Assembly (NCBI RefSeq): GCF_900566075.1
Contig: NZ_UPHU01000001.1
Coordinates: 5,456,325-5,520,324, forward strand
DNA: 64,000 bases
DNA from: Mycobacterium pseudokansasii
GTDB lineage: Bacteria; Actinomycetota; Actinomycetes; Mycobacteriales; Mycobacteriaceae
Reading direction: 5' to 3'
The notes under the pieces were generated by a model. It had not been told where the DNA came from and searched no databases. It was given only the letters and a program-made list of their open reading frames with translations. The position numbers and the translations under genes were made by a program. Shown piece after piece: positions 8,867 to 16,886 of the stretch. Each line of letters starts with the position of its first letter. The stretch's first letter is position 1.

Positions 8867-8940
8867 TGGCCAGGGGCGGGATCGAACCGCCGACCTTCCG
8901 CTTTTCAGGCGGACGCTCATACCGACTGAGCTACCTGGCC
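8867..8940 (-). tRNA. tRNA-Phe (GAA)
   Basis: Cloverleaf on the minus strand: the acceptor GGCCAGG pairs with CCTGGCC, the D-arm is AGCTCAGTCGGT, the anticodon loop CTGAAAA reads GAA, and the T-arm contains GGTTCGATCC. Discriminator A, followed by an encoded CCA (8864-8866). It is the last of three tRNAs in tandem on the minus strand. Confidence 0.95.
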
Positions 8941-8969
8941 GGAAGGCAGCATGTGCCTGGCCGCATCGG

Positions 8970-9043
8970 CGACCCTGACGGGACTCGAACCCGCGACCTC
9001 CGCCGTGACAGGGCGGCGCGCTAACCAACTGCGCCACAGGGCC
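8970..9043 (-). tRNA. tRNA-Asp (GTC)
   Basis: The acceptor GGCCCTG pairs with CAGGGTC (one G-T), the anticodon loop CTGTCAC reads GTC, and the T-loop is GGTTCGAGTCC. The discriminator is G, and CCA is not encoded. It lies about 30 bp from the Phe tRNA, so probably co-transcribed with it. Confidence 0.95.
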
Positions 9044-9081
9044 ATGCTGTGCTACTGCTCCGCGATACCCGCATCGCAGGG

Positions 9082-9155
9082 TACCCCCTACGGGATTCGA
9101 ACCCGCGTTACCGCCTTGAAAGGGCGGCGTCCTAGGCCGTCTAGACGAAGGGGGC
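9082..9155 (-). tRNA. tRNA-Glu (TTC)
   Basis: The acceptor GCCCCCT pairs with AGGGGGT, the anticodon loop CTTTCAA reads TTC, and the T-loop is GGTTCGAATCC. It is first in the minus-strand Glu-Asp-Phe tRNA array, as in M. tuberculosis next to lysT. Confidence 0.95.
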
Positions 9156-9278
9156 AGAACCGAATCTCTCCGGGGCACTCGCAACGCGGTCATCGTTGGG
9201 AGCCACGTCAGCTTAGGTCAACCCGGGCCCAATCCTCAAACGAGCTTCGCCTGGGCACGCAGTATCCTGGGACTCCGC

Positions 9279-9351
9279 GCCCCTATAGCTCAGTTGGTAG
9301 AGCTACGGACTTTTAATCCGCAGGTCCCAGGTTCGAGTCCTGGTGGGGGCA
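9279..9351 (+). tRNA. tRNA-Lys (TTT)
   Basis: The acceptor GCCCCTA pairs with TGGGGGC (one mismatch), the anticodon loop CTTTTAA reads TTT, and the T-loop is GGTTCGAGTCC. It is transcribed divergently from the Glu-Asp-Phe array, so the 120 bp between them should hold both promoters. Confidence 0.95.
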
Positions 9352-9559
9352 CCGAGAACCACGAATTCGCCCGCCGCCGATGCCGGCCGCGCTCCGGATG
9401 GTCGCCCCCAAACGACCGTTGACACCGCCACCGTGCGCGGCTCAACGGGGGCCCATGATCGCACCGATCGACCGCCTCCCGGCAACCACGCCGCGCCGGC
9501 CAGGACGCACACGGTCGGCCGGCGTTTGAAGCCCTGCACCGCTTGGCTATGCTGCGGCT

Positions 9560-10375
9560 ATGCTTCCCGAAATGAGTCAGGATGGAATCCAACCCAACGC
9601 GCCCGTCGCCCTGGTGACGATGGAAATCCGGCACCCGGCAACGGATTCCCTCACCGAATCAACCAGCCGGGAACTCAAACACCTTCTCATCAACGACTTG
9701 CCGATCGAGCGCCAGGCGCAGGATGTGAGTTGGGGAGTGACGGCACCCGGCGCCGCCCCGACCCCCGTTGCGGACCGCTTCGTTCGCTACGGCAACCGGG
9801 ACAACACCGTTTCGGCCTCGCTCAAGAACCAGGCCATCGTCGTCGAAACCAGCGCTTACCGCGACTTCGAGACCTTTTGCGACCTCGTGTTACGGGTCGC
9901 CGATGCCCGCGCGCAGGTTTCGTCGATCGTCGGAGTAGAGCGCATCGGTCTGCGATACGTCCTCGAGATCCGGGTCCCGGTGGGGGTCGACGGCCGGGTC
10001 AATTGGGGCAACTGGATCGACGAGCAGCTGCTCGGGCCCTACCGCATCGCTCCGGGCGGCCTGTCGCTGACCGAGTGGCAGGGCGCCGCGGTCTACCGGG
10101 AACCCCAACCGGGCAAGTCGCTGATCTTGCGGTACGGGCCCGGGGTGGGCCAAGCGCTGGATCAGAGCTACCATCTGCGCCGCATCACGCCACCGCAGGC
10201 CGGCCCGTTCTTCCTCATGGATATCGACAGCTTCTGGACTCCGGTGGGGGGATCCATTCCGGAATACAACCGGGACGCGCTCGTGTCCACCTTGACCGAC
10301 TTGTACGGTCCCGCCCGCGAGGTGTTCCAGGACCTGATCACCGCCCGCCTCAAAGACGAGCTGCTTCGCCAATAA
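9560..10375 (+). CDS. TIGR04255 family protein (Rv0831c-like)
   Basis: A 271-residue cytosolic protein with the TIGR04255 pattern: an N-terminal strand (VALVTMEIRHP), a central VGVERIGLRYV segment that is the family hallmark, and a C-terminal helix (REVFQDLITARLKDELL). The function of the family is unknown; some members neighbour phage-defence or nucleic-acid genes. Its position between the tRNA cluster and the methyltransferase gene matches Rv0831c. The ATG at 9560 is used; the ATG four codons later is an equally good start. Confidence 0.8.
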   Translation: MLPEMSQDGIQPNAPVALVTMEIRHPATDSLTESTSRELKHLLINDLPIERQAQDVSWGVTAPGAAPTPVADRFVRYGNRDNTVSASLKNQAIVVETSAYRDFETFCDLVLRVADARAQVSSIVGVERIGLRYVLEIRVPVGVDGRVNWGNWIDEQLLGPYRIAPGGLSLTEWQGAAVYREPQPGKSLILRYGPGVGQALDQSYHLRRITPPQAGPFFLMDIDSFWTPVGGSIPEYNRDALVSTLTDLYGPAREVFQDLITARLKDELLRQ

Positions 10376-10410
10376 ACGCCAATAAATCAGTCGGGCGAGG
10401 GCCGACTACT

Positions 10411-11316
10411 TCACCGCCCGAGCACCGCACTGGTGTAGGTCACGTCGGCGAACGCGGTCGCGAGTTCGTCGTCGGGATATTCGAAGCCATTGGCTTGGTG
10501 GAGTTCCTTGACGGTGTGCGACGACGTCTGCCAGCCCTGGCCAGATAGATGCTCGATGATATGGCTGCGTTCGCCGTGATACACCAGGTCGTTGAAGTCG
10601 ATGTCGAACCCGAGTTCGCTCATCCGGTCGTGATGGGAGCGCCACCGCTCGTCGGCGAAAATCGCGGTGTCGGGCACGAATTCGAACGCCAGCCGACTGC
10701 CGGGGGCGCTCAACACGGTGATGTTGTCGAACAGGGCGTCCTGCGCGTCCTCGGGCAGGTAGACCAGCAACCCTTCGGCACTCCACGCCGAGGGGACCTG
10801 CCCGTCGAAGCCCGCCGCCTGCACCGCGGCGGCCCAGTCGTCGCGCAAATCGACCGCCACGGTGCGACGCCGGGCGGTGGGCTCGGCGCCGAGACCGCTC
10901 AGCGTTGACGTCTTGAACGCGATCACCTCTGGCATGTCGACTTCGTAGACGACGGTGCCCTTGGGCCACGGCAGTCGGTAGGCGCGGGCATCCAGGCCGG
11001 ACGCCAGGATGACCACCTGGCCGACGCCGCTGCGCGCGGCCTCGAGGAAGAACCGGTCGTAGAACCTGGTCCGGCAGGCCATCCCGCGGGCCACCCGCTC
11101 CGGGTCGAACTCGGAACCCTCCTGCACCGGAATCTGCCCGTCCACCATCCGGGTATAGACGTCCATGCCGACCGCCCGCACCAATGGCGCGGCGAATGGG
11201 TCATCAATCAGGGCAAACTCGCGGCTCGCAGCCAGCGCGCGCTGAGCGGCCACCATGGTTGCGGTCGCGCCGACGCTCGTCGCAAGATCCCAGCGATCAC
11301 GATCGGTGCGCACCAT
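10411..11316 (-). CDS. SAM-dependent methyltransferase, UPF0677 family (Rv0830-like)
   Basis: A 301-residue class I methyltransferase of the mycobacterial UPF0677 family (leucine carboxyl methyltransferase-like). SAM-binding elements are [15 protein letters not shown] and the acidic VYEVDMPEV strand, followed by VAVDLRDDW. The N-terminal [21 protein letters not shown] is characteristic of the family. The start at 11316 is supported by GAAGGGAACC upstream. The gene is convergent with the TIGR04255 gene and divergent from the deaminase gene, with an AT-rich imperfect palindrome between the two start codons. The substrate is unknown. Confidence 0.9.
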   Translation of the reverse strand: MVRTDRDRWDLATSVGATATMVAAQRALAASREFALIDDPFAAPLVRAVGMDVYTRMVDGQIPVQEGSEFDPERVARGMACRTRFYDRFFLEAARSGVGQVVILASGLDARAYRLPWPKGTVVYEVDMPEVIAFKTSTLSGLGAEPTARRRTVAVDLRDDWAAAVQAAGFDGQVPSAWSAEGLLVYLPEDAQDALFDNITVLSAPGSRLAFEFVPDTAIFADERWRSHHDRMSELGFDIDFNDLVYHGERSHIIEHLSGQGWQTSSHTVKELHQANGFEYPDDELATAFADVTYTSAVLGR

Positions 11317-11344
11317 GGCGGTTCCCTTCGTCGAACCAGAAAAA

Positions 11345-11366
11345 GATAGATAATCTAGTTACTATC
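11345..11366. promoter_or_regulatory. AT-rich imperfect palindrome between divergent genes
   Basis: A 22-bp element with outer arms GATAG/CTATC in an unusually AT-rich patch between the methyltransferase (minus) and deaminase (plus) starts. It may hold promoter -10 elements or an operator for both genes. Confidence 0.3.
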
Positions 11367-11405
11367 ACAGGCCCGATCGCGCCTGCCGGGCTACTCTGAC
11401 CAACC

Positions 11406-11933
11406 ATGATCGACTTCGCCCAGCGCACCATCGATCTCGCTCACCAGAACGTCGCCGAGGGCGGCCGCCCCTTTGCGACGGTCATCGTCAAAGACGGCGA
11501 GATCCTTGCCGAAAGCGCCAACAAGGTCGCGCAGACCAACGATCCCACCGCGCACGCTGAGATCCTTGCCATCCGCGAGGCCTGCACCAGGCTGGGTACC
11601 GAGCACCTGGTGGGTACCACTATTTACGTGTTGGCGCACCCGTGCCCCATGTGCCTCGGATCGCTGTACTACTGCTCGCCCGACGAAGTGGTATTTCTGA
11701 CGACGCGCGACGCCTACGAGCCGCATTACGTCGACGACCGCAAATACTTCGAACTTGCCACCTTCTATGAGGAATTCGCCAAGGACTGGCGGGATCGGCG
11801 CCTGCCAATGCGGTACGAGCCGCGCCCCGCCGCCGTCGATGTCTACCGCTTCTGGCAGGAACGCAACGGCGGACGACGCACGGCCACCGCGGTTCCGGCC
11901 GGTCAGACCGGCGCCGACCTGGACGCCTGTTGA
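11406..11933 (+). CDS. nucleoside deaminase, cytidine/guanine deaminase superfamily (Rv0828c-like)
   Basis: A 175-residue zinc-dependent deaminase. The HAE motif (TAHAEILAIREAC) supplies the zinc His and the proton-shuttle Glu, and PCPMC supplies the two zinc cysteines. The overall pattern is that of guanine/tRNA-adenosine/cytosine-type nucleoside deaminases, so the substrate base is not fixed. It lies just upstream of, and in the same direction as, the metal sensor gene, but a strong promoter in the 30-bp gap suggests the two are transcribed separately. Confidence 0.9.
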   Translation: MIDFAQRTIDLAHQNVAEGGRPFATVIVKDGEILAESANKVAQTNDPTAHAEILAIREACTRLGTEHLVGTTIYVLAHPCPMCLGSLYYCSPDEVVFLTTRDAYEPHYVDDRKYFELATFYEEFAKDWRDRRLPMRYEPRPAAVDVYRFWQERNGGRRTATAVPAGQTGADLDAC

Positions 11934-11957
11934 CAGCACACCCACTTGCACTACTAT
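11930..11957 (+). promoter_or_regulatory. strong leaderless promoter of the kmtR-like gene
   Basis: A -35 TTGACA (11930-11935) and a -10 TACTAT (11952-11957) are separated by 16 bp. The -10 ends 6 bp before the ATG at 11964, so the transcript would begin at or next to the start codon (leaderless). This is the closest match to a consensus promoter noticed in the window. Confidence 0.6.
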
Positions 11958-11975
11958 CTGCGTATGCACGCAAGT
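11944..11975. promoter_or_regulatory. candidate autoregulatory operator of the KmtR-like repressor
   Basis: Inverted arms ACTTGC (11944-11949) and GCAAGT (11970-11975) bracket the -10 element and the start codon. ArsR-type sensors usually repress their own promoter through such dyads. The long spacer makes the exact site uncertain. Confidence 0.35.
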
Positions 11976-12344
11976 AACAGACCAACGAGGTTGCCCGACG
12001 ACCAGGCCGGCCTCGTGGTCGAGGTGTTCCGGATGCTCGCCGACGCCACCCGCGTACAAATTCTGTGGTCCCTGGCAACTACGGAGATGTCGGTCAACGA
12101 GCTGGCCGAACATGTACGCAAGCCGGCGCCGTCGGTGTCCCAGCATCTGGCCAAGCTGCGGATGGCGCGCTTGGTGCGCACCCGCCGCGACGGTACGACG
12201 ATCTTCTACAGCCTGGAAAACGACCACGTGCGCCAACTCGTTATCGACGCCGTCTTCAACGCCGAGCACGCCGGTCCCGGCGTGCCCCGCCACCACCGCG
12301 GCGACGGACTGCAGGCAGTCGCGGCAACACCAGACGCTGGATAA
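11964..12344 (+). CDS. kmtR: KmtR-type ArsR family Ni/Co sensor
   Basis: A 126-residue winged-helix repressor of the ArsR/SmtB family, with the HTH around residues 43-68 (MSVNELAEH ... SVSQHLAKL). Numbering from the ATG at 11964 places H88, E101, H102, H110 and H111 exactly at the ligands reported for the M. tuberculosis Ni/Co sensor KmtR (Rv0827c), a very strong match. The DNA-bound form represses; metal binding releases it. A consensus leaderless promoter and an inverted repeat overlap the start. The gene is followed by a histidine-rich small protein, which fits a metal-homeostasis unit. In M. tuberculosis KmtR controls itself and a CDF exporter. Confidence 0.93.
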   Translation: MHASNRPTRLPDDQAGLVVEVFRMLADATRVQILWSLATTEMSVNELAEHVRKPAPSVSQHLAKLRMARLVRTRRDGTTIFYSLENDHVRQLVIDAVFNAEHAGPGVPRHHRGDGLQAVAATPDAG

Positions 12345-12403
12345 CCGGATCCACCAGCACCACAACATATTTCACATTGAGTCACAATGAGGAGGTAACG
12401 ATC

Positions 12404-12625
12404 ATGGTAGCCACCCACACCCATGACGCGCCGCACGCGCACGACCACCAGCACGGCGACATGACCCACAGCCACGCGCACACCAGCCATGAGCACGAAC
12501 ACGTCGCCCACGAGCACCCGCACTCACACGACGACGGGACCCAGCACACCCATGAGCACGTGCATCAGCGCGGTCTCGAAGACCTTGAAGGCTTTGAAGA
12601 GGTGCACAGCCACGCGCACAGCTGA
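12404..12625 (+). CDS. small histidine-rich putative metal-binding protein
   Basis: A 73-residue protein with 23 histidines, mostly in HxH steps (THTHD, HAHDHQHGD, HEHEH, HEHPHSH), and an acidic C-terminal segment (LEDLEGFEE). There is no signal peptide or membrane helix. The start at 12404 is preceded by a strong ribosome-binding site, GAGGAGGT, 7 bp upstream. It directly follows the kmtR-like gene by 59 bp in the same direction, so it probably belongs to the same transcript and buffers or stores nickel, cobalt or zinc. The role is inferred from composition and context only. Confidence 0.8.
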   Translation: MVATHTHDAPHAHDHQHGDMTHSHAHTSHEHEHVAHEHPHSHDDGTQHTHEHVHQRGLEDLEGFEEVHSHAHS

Positions 12626-12634
12626 GTCGAGGGT

Positions 12635-13693
12635 TCAGACCTTCGGGCAGTAGTGCGCGGGGTTGTCGCGCTCATCCAGGGGCGGCAGGTTGCGCGCCGG
12701 AGTCTGCACCAGCGGGGTGTCGGCCGGGATCCGCCCGCTGACCCGGTCCCAGCCGGCCCGCGCCCGCGGGTGCTTCCGGTACCGGCGCGGCACGGCGGCG
12801 AAGACCAGACGGACAAGTTCGCCGAAGCGGCGGTATAGCCATTCGTCTCGGCGCGACCACTGGTAACCCATCAGTTCGCGCACCGCCGGGTCGTACAGGC
12901 CGACCGTGAGCCAGACGAAGAACGGCGCCAACAGCCTACGCTGCAGGGCCCACAACCTGTCCGGAATCCATTGGGCGAAGGGAGGTTTGGGCAAATCGGT
13001 CAAATCCAGCACGGCCCGCGCCGCAAAGTTGTTCTCCAGCACGTTGCGACACATGTGGTCCCAGTAGACCTGAAATTCCTCCCAGGATGCCGGCACGGGC
13101 CGCATGCTCATGCCGTACATCCGATACCACTGGACGTGTTCGTCGAAGAGCTGACGCTTCTGCGCCTCGGTCAGGCCACCGCAGAACCGCTCGGCGACGT
13201 GCAGGGTCCCGACGAAGAACGTGGCATGCGCCCAGTAGAAGACGTCCGGGTTCAATGCGTGGTAGCGGCGCCCCGCAGCGTCGACGCCCTTGATGTCCAC
13301 GTGGTAGTCGCGCACCTCCGCGCCGGTGACCGGAGCCCGGTCGCCGTCGAAAACCACGCCGCCGATCGGATACAGCGACCGCAACAGCCGCGGCCAGCGC
13401 TCCCGAAAGAACGTCGAGTGCTCCTCGACCGCCGCCCCGAGCTGGGGATGCATGTTCTGCATGGACCCCGCCCAGGGACCCTGCAGCATGCCGCGCCAGT
13501 CGCCGAAGTATCGCCAGGTCAGCGAATCCGGGCCGAGCGGCACTGGTGGCGCGTCGTAACCCAGCGGCGAAACCGGGCAACCGCCGGCGACCGAGTCGGT
13601 CGGCGCCGCAAGGGCCGCGGCAGCGGCGCCACCCGCCGAGGATTGCACCTTGGCGCTGGTCAGCGGGCACGAAGCAGACGTATCTTGAGTCAC
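12635..13693 (-). CDS. MpaB/DUF2236 family oxygenase-like protein (Rv0826-like)
   Basis: A 352-residue protein of the DUF2236 (MpaB-type, latex-clearing-protein-like) family, whose members bind haem b through conserved His/Arg. Visible conserved stretches are LTWRYFGDWRGML, the histidine in YWAHATFFVGTLHVAERF, and EWLYRRFGELVRLVFA. The GTG at 13693 is chosen over longer starts because GGAAAG lies upstream and longer frames run into the divergent tetR gene. It is divergent from the TetR gene, only 27 bp apart, suggesting control by that regulator. The substrate is unknown. The C-terminus ends 9 bp from the convergent His-rich gene. Confidence 0.85.
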   Translation of the reverse strand: MTQDTSASCPLTSAKVQSSAGGAAAAALAAPTDSVAGGCPVSPLGYDAPPVPLGPDSLTWRYFGDWRGMLQGPWAGSMQNMHPQLGAAVEEHSTFFRERWPRLLRSLYPIGGVVFDGDRAPVTGAEVRDYHVDIKGVDAAGRRYHALNPDVFYWAHATFFVGTLHVAERFCGGLTEAQKRQLFDEHVQWYRMYGMSMRPVPASWEEFQVYWDHMCRNVLENNFAARAVLDLTDLPKPPFAQWIPDRLWALQRRLLAPFFVWLTVGLYDPAVRELMGYQWSRRDEWLYRRFGELVRLVFAAVPRRYRKHPRARAGWDRVSGRIPADTPLVQTPARNLPPLDERDNPAHYCPKV

Positions 13694-13720
13694 TGGTGCT
13701 TTCCGGGTAGTTAGGGCGAC

Positions 13721-14410
13721 GTGAGCAATTCTGACTACACGCGTTGTCACTTGAAGTTTAGGAGCGAAGTGCAGGCCGGTCAAAAACGAGGCCGCTGGAC
13801 CGGCGTCCCGCTGGAAGATCGCCACGCCGTACGTCGGGAAGATCTCATCGCCGCCGGCGTGCAGCTGCTCGGCGAAAAGGACGGGCCGGCACTGACGGTA
13901 CGCGCGGTCTGCCGCAAGGCGGCGCTGACCGAGCGCTACTTCTATGAAAGCTTCACCGACCGTGAACACTTCGTGCGCGCGGTGTACGACGACGTCTGCA
14001 CCCGGGCCATGGCCACACTCATGTCGGCCCATACCGCCCGGGAAGCCGTGGAACGATTCGTCGCCCTGATGGTCGATGATCCGGTACGCGGGCGGGTGCT
14101 GCTGTTGGCGCCGACGGTGGAACCGGTATTGACCCGGTCCGGCGCGGAGTGGATGCCCAATTTCATCGAGCTGCTGCAGCGAAAGCTCTCCCGCATTGTC
14201 GATCCGGTTGTGCAGAAACTGGTCGCCACCAGCTTGATCGGCGCTCTGACCGGCCTGTTTACCGCGTACCTGAATGGTCAACTAGGAGCCACACGCCAGC
14301 AATTCATCGACTACTGCGTCGACATGCTGCTCAATGCGGCGGCCAGCCATGTGCCGCACCGACCCGGCCACGAAGCCTGGCACCCCACCGCGACGCGGCC
14401 TCGCGACTGA
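13721..14410 (+). CDS. TetR family transcriptional regulator (Rv0825c-like)
   Basis: A 229-residue regulator. The N-terminal helix-turn-helix spans roughly residues 45-75 (LTVRAVCRKAALTERYFYESF, typical TetR recognition helix ending YFYExF), followed by an all-helical ligand domain. The GTG at 13721 is taken; a GTG 16 codons further in is also possible. It is divergent from the DUF2236 gene and sits upstream of desA1 in the same direction, so it may control either. The inducer is unknown. Confidence 0.87.
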   Translation: MSNSDYTRCHLKFRSEVQAGQKRGRWTGVPLEDRHAVRREDLIAAGVQLLGEKDGPALTVRAVCRKAALTERYFYESFTDREHFVRAVYDDVCTRAMATLMSAHTAREAVERFVALMVDDPVRGRVLLLAPTVEPVLTRSGAEWMPNFIELLQRKLSRIVDPVVQKLVATSLIGALTGLFTAYLNGQLGATRQQFIDYCVDMLLNAAASHVPHRPGHEAWHPTATRPRD

Positions 14411-14467
14411 CGTTGCCACGGTTGCAATCGTGACTCACCGCGCGGCGGGCAAACTTGTTGATACTGG

Positions 14468-14507
14468 TCGACACAGATATATTGACTGCAACCCATCGAC
14501 ACAGATA
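14468..14507 (+). repeat. 12-bp direct repeat in the desA1 leader
   Basis: TCGACACAGATA occurs at 14468-14479 and 14496-14507, a 28-bp period, ending 12 bp before the desA1 start. The first copy runs into an AT-rich TATATT that could be a -10 box. Tandem placement suggests a binding site for a lipid-metabolism regulator. Confidence 0.5.
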
Positions 14508-14519
14508 ACCGGAGGGACT

Positions 14520-15536
14520 ATGTCAGCCCAGCTGACCGACTTACAGCTGCTGCACGAACTCGAACCGGTCGTCGAGCAGTACCTCAACCGGCACATCAGC
14601 ATGCACAAGAACTGGAACCCGCACGACTACATTCCGTGGTCGGACGGGAAGAACTTCTACGCCCTCGGCGGCCAGGACTGGGACCCCGAACAGAGCAAGC
14701 TTTCCGACGTCGCGCAGGTGGCTATGGTTCAGAACCTGGTCACCGAGGACAATCTGCCGTCCTACCACCGCGAGATCGCAATGAACATGGGCATGGACGG
14801 CGCCTGGGGACAGTGGGTCAACCGCTGGACCGCCGAGGAGAACCGGCACGGCATCGCCCTGCGCGACTACCTGGTGGTGACCCGATCTGTCGACCCCGTG
14901 GAGCTGGAGAAGCTTCGCCTTGAGGTGGTCAACCGGGGCTTCAGCCCGGGCCAGAACCACCAGGGCGAGTATTTCGCGGAGAGCGTCACCGACTCCGTCA
15001 TCTACGTGAGTTTCCAGGAGCTGGCAACCCGGGTTTCGCACCGCAACACCGGTAAGGCCTGCAACGACCCGGTGGCCGACCAGCTGATGGCCAGGATCTC
15101 CGCCGATGAGAACCTGCACATGATCTTCTACCGCGACGTCAGCGAGGCTGCGTTTGACCTGGCGCCCAACCAGGCGATGAAGTCGCTGCACCTGATTCTT
15201 CGCCACTTCAAAATGCCGGGCTTCCTGGTGCCCGAGTTCCGCCGCAAGGCGGTCATCATCGCCGTCGGCGGCGTCTATGACATTCGCATTCACCTCGACG
15301 AGGTGGTCAAGCCGGTGCTGAAGAAGTGGCGCATCTTCGAGCGGGAGGACTTCACCGGCGAGGCCGCCCGGATGCGCGACGACCTCGGCGAGCTGATGGA
15401 AGAACTCGAGGCGGAGTGCGACAAGTTCGAGGCGTCCAAGCAGCGCTACCTCGCGCGCCAGGCCCGCATGGATGAACGCATCACCGCCAGGAAGGTGCTC
15501 ACCACCAAGGGCACGCTGAGGATGACCGGACGGTAG
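14520..15536 (+). CDS. desA1: acyl-[ACP] desaturase DesA1
   Basis: A 338-residue soluble di-iron desaturase (plant stearoyl-ACP desaturase type) that introduces a double bond in acyl-ACP chains, in mycobacteria linked to mycolic acid synthesis. The iron ligands are visible as EENRHG (ExxH) and DENLHM (ExxH). The length equals M. tuberculosis DesA1 (Rv0824c). The ATG is preceded by GGAGGGA. It lies downstream of the tetR gene and 6 bp upstream of dus, as in M. tuberculosis. Control is probably through the repeated TCGACACAGATA boxes. Confidence 0.95.
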   Translation: MSAQLTDLQLLHELEPVVEQYLNRHISMHKNWNPHDYIPWSDGKNFYALGGQDWDPEQSKLSDVAQVAMVQNLVTEDNLPSYHREIAMNMGMDGAWGQWVNRWTAEENRHGIALRDYLVVTRSVDPVELEKLRLEVVNRGFSPGQNHQGEYFAESVTDSVIYVSFQELATRVSHRNTGKACNDPVADQLMARISADENLHMIFYRDVSEAAFDLAPNQAMKSLHLILRHFKMPGFLVPEFRRKAVIIAVGGVYDIRIHLDEVVKPVLKKWRIFEREDFTGEAARMRDDLGELMEELEAECDKFEASKQRYLARQARMDERITARKVLTTKGTLRMTGR

Positions 15537-15542
15537 TGGCCG

Positions 15543-16733
15543 TTGCGTATCGGCTCAATCGAGCTTGCCAGCCCGGTTGTGCTGGCACCGATGGCCGGTG
15601 TGACGAACGTCGCGTTCCGCACCCTGTGCCGTGACTTCGGTTCGATGCGTGGCAACCCGCTGCGTCCGGCTTCGGCGCCCTTGCGATCGCCACGAGAACA
15701 GGCGAAGGTCGGCACGGTCAGCGGACTCTACGTCTGCGAAATGGTGACCGCCCGCGCGCTGGTCGAGCGGCATCCGGTCACCATGCACATGACGACGTTT
15801 GCCCCGGACGAATCGCCCCGCTCGCTGCAGCTCTACACCGTCGACCCGGACACCACCTACGCGGCCGCGCGGATGATCGCCGACGAAGGCCTGGCCGACC
15901 ACATCGACATGAATTTCGGTTGCCCGGTGCCCAAGGTGACCAAGCGCGGCGGTGGGGCGGCTCTGCCGTTCAAGCGACGGCTGTTCGGCCGGATCGTCGC
16001 CGCGGCGGTGCGTGCCACCGAACACACCGCGATACCGGTGACGGTGAAGTTCCGCATCGGCATCGACGACGCTCACCACACCCATCTGGACGCCGGCCGC
16101 ATCGCGGAGGCCGAGGGTGCCGCCGCGGTCGCTCTGCACGCCCGGACGGCCGCGCAACGGTACTCCGGCACCGCCGACTGGGATCAGATCGCCCGGCTCA
16201 AGCAGCAGGTCACGTCCATTCCGGTGCTGGGCAACGGCGACATCTACGACGCCAGCGATGCGCTGGCCATGATGGCCACCACTGGCTGCGACGGCGTCGT
16301 CATCGGCCGGGGTTGCCTGGGCCGGCCCTGGCTGTTCGCCGAGTTGTCGGCCGCCTTTACCGGCCGCCCGGCTCCCACCCCGCCCACACTCGGTGAGGTC
16401 GCCGACGTCATCCGCCGGCACGGTGCCCTACTGGCGGCACACTTCGGCGAGGACAAGGGCATGCGCGATATCCGCAAGCACATCGCCTGGTACCTGCATG
16501 GGTTCCCGGCCGGATCCGACGTCCGGCGAGCGTTAGCGCTGGTCAAAACGTTGAGCGAGCTCGACGACCTGCTGAATCGGTTGGACGGCGGCGTCGCGTT
16601 CCCAAGTGCCGGCAACGGCCCCCGCGGCCGGCAGGGTTCACCCGCGCGGGTCGCACTTCCCGACGGTTGGCTGGACGACGCCGACGACTGCCGGGTGCCC
16701 GACGGAGCCGACGTCATGCATTCTGGTGGTTGA
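15543..16733 (+). CDS. dus: tRNA-dihydrouridine synthase
   Basis: A 396-residue FMN-dependent enzyme reducing uridine in tRNA D-loops. LAPMAGVTNVAFR is the N-terminal FMN-barrel signature, MNFGCPVPKV holds the catalytic Cys, and GNGDIYD and GRGCLGRPW form the phosphate-binding part. The TTG start is placed 6 bp after desA1 so that the canonical MRIGSIELxSPVVLAPM N-terminus is kept. Compared with the usual sequence, an in-frame insert of about 20 residues (FGSMRGNPLRP and following) separates the first barrel strand from EQAKVGTVSGLY; it probably forms an external loop. Confidence 0.93.
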   Translation: MRIGSIELASPVVLAPMAGVTNVAFRTLCRDFGSMRGNPLRPASAPLRSPREQAKVGTVSGLYVCEMVTARALVERHPVTMHMTTFAPDESPRSLQLYTVDPDTTYAAARMIADEGLADHIDMNFGCPVPKVTKRGGGAALPFKRRLFGRIVAAAVRATEHTAIPVTVKFRIGIDDAHHTHLDAGRIAEAEGAAAVALHARTAAQRYSGTADWDQIARLKQQVTSIPVLGNGDIYDASDALAMMATTGCDGVVIGRGCLGRPWLFAELSAAFTGRPAPTPPTLGEVADVIRRHGALLAAHFGEDKGMRDIRKHIAWYLHGFPAGSDVRRALALVKTLSELDDLLNRLDGGVAFPSAGNGPRGRQGSPARVALPDGWLDDADDCRVPDGADVMHSGG

Positions 16734-16886
16734 ACCGAAACTCTTCCGAGATCGCGTCTGCGACCACAAGTCAGTACGATGTGGGCTTTATGCATGGCGC
16801 GGCGCCGATCGGCTCGGCGCTGCGCTGACGTGTGCGCACGGACAACAGCTGATGTCCGGATCATATCTTTCGGAGGCCGATAGGAC

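Noticed and set aside
11391..12368. 325-codon minus-strand open frame over the deaminase and kmtR genes
   Set aside because: Antisense to two well-supported genes; residues show no family pattern.
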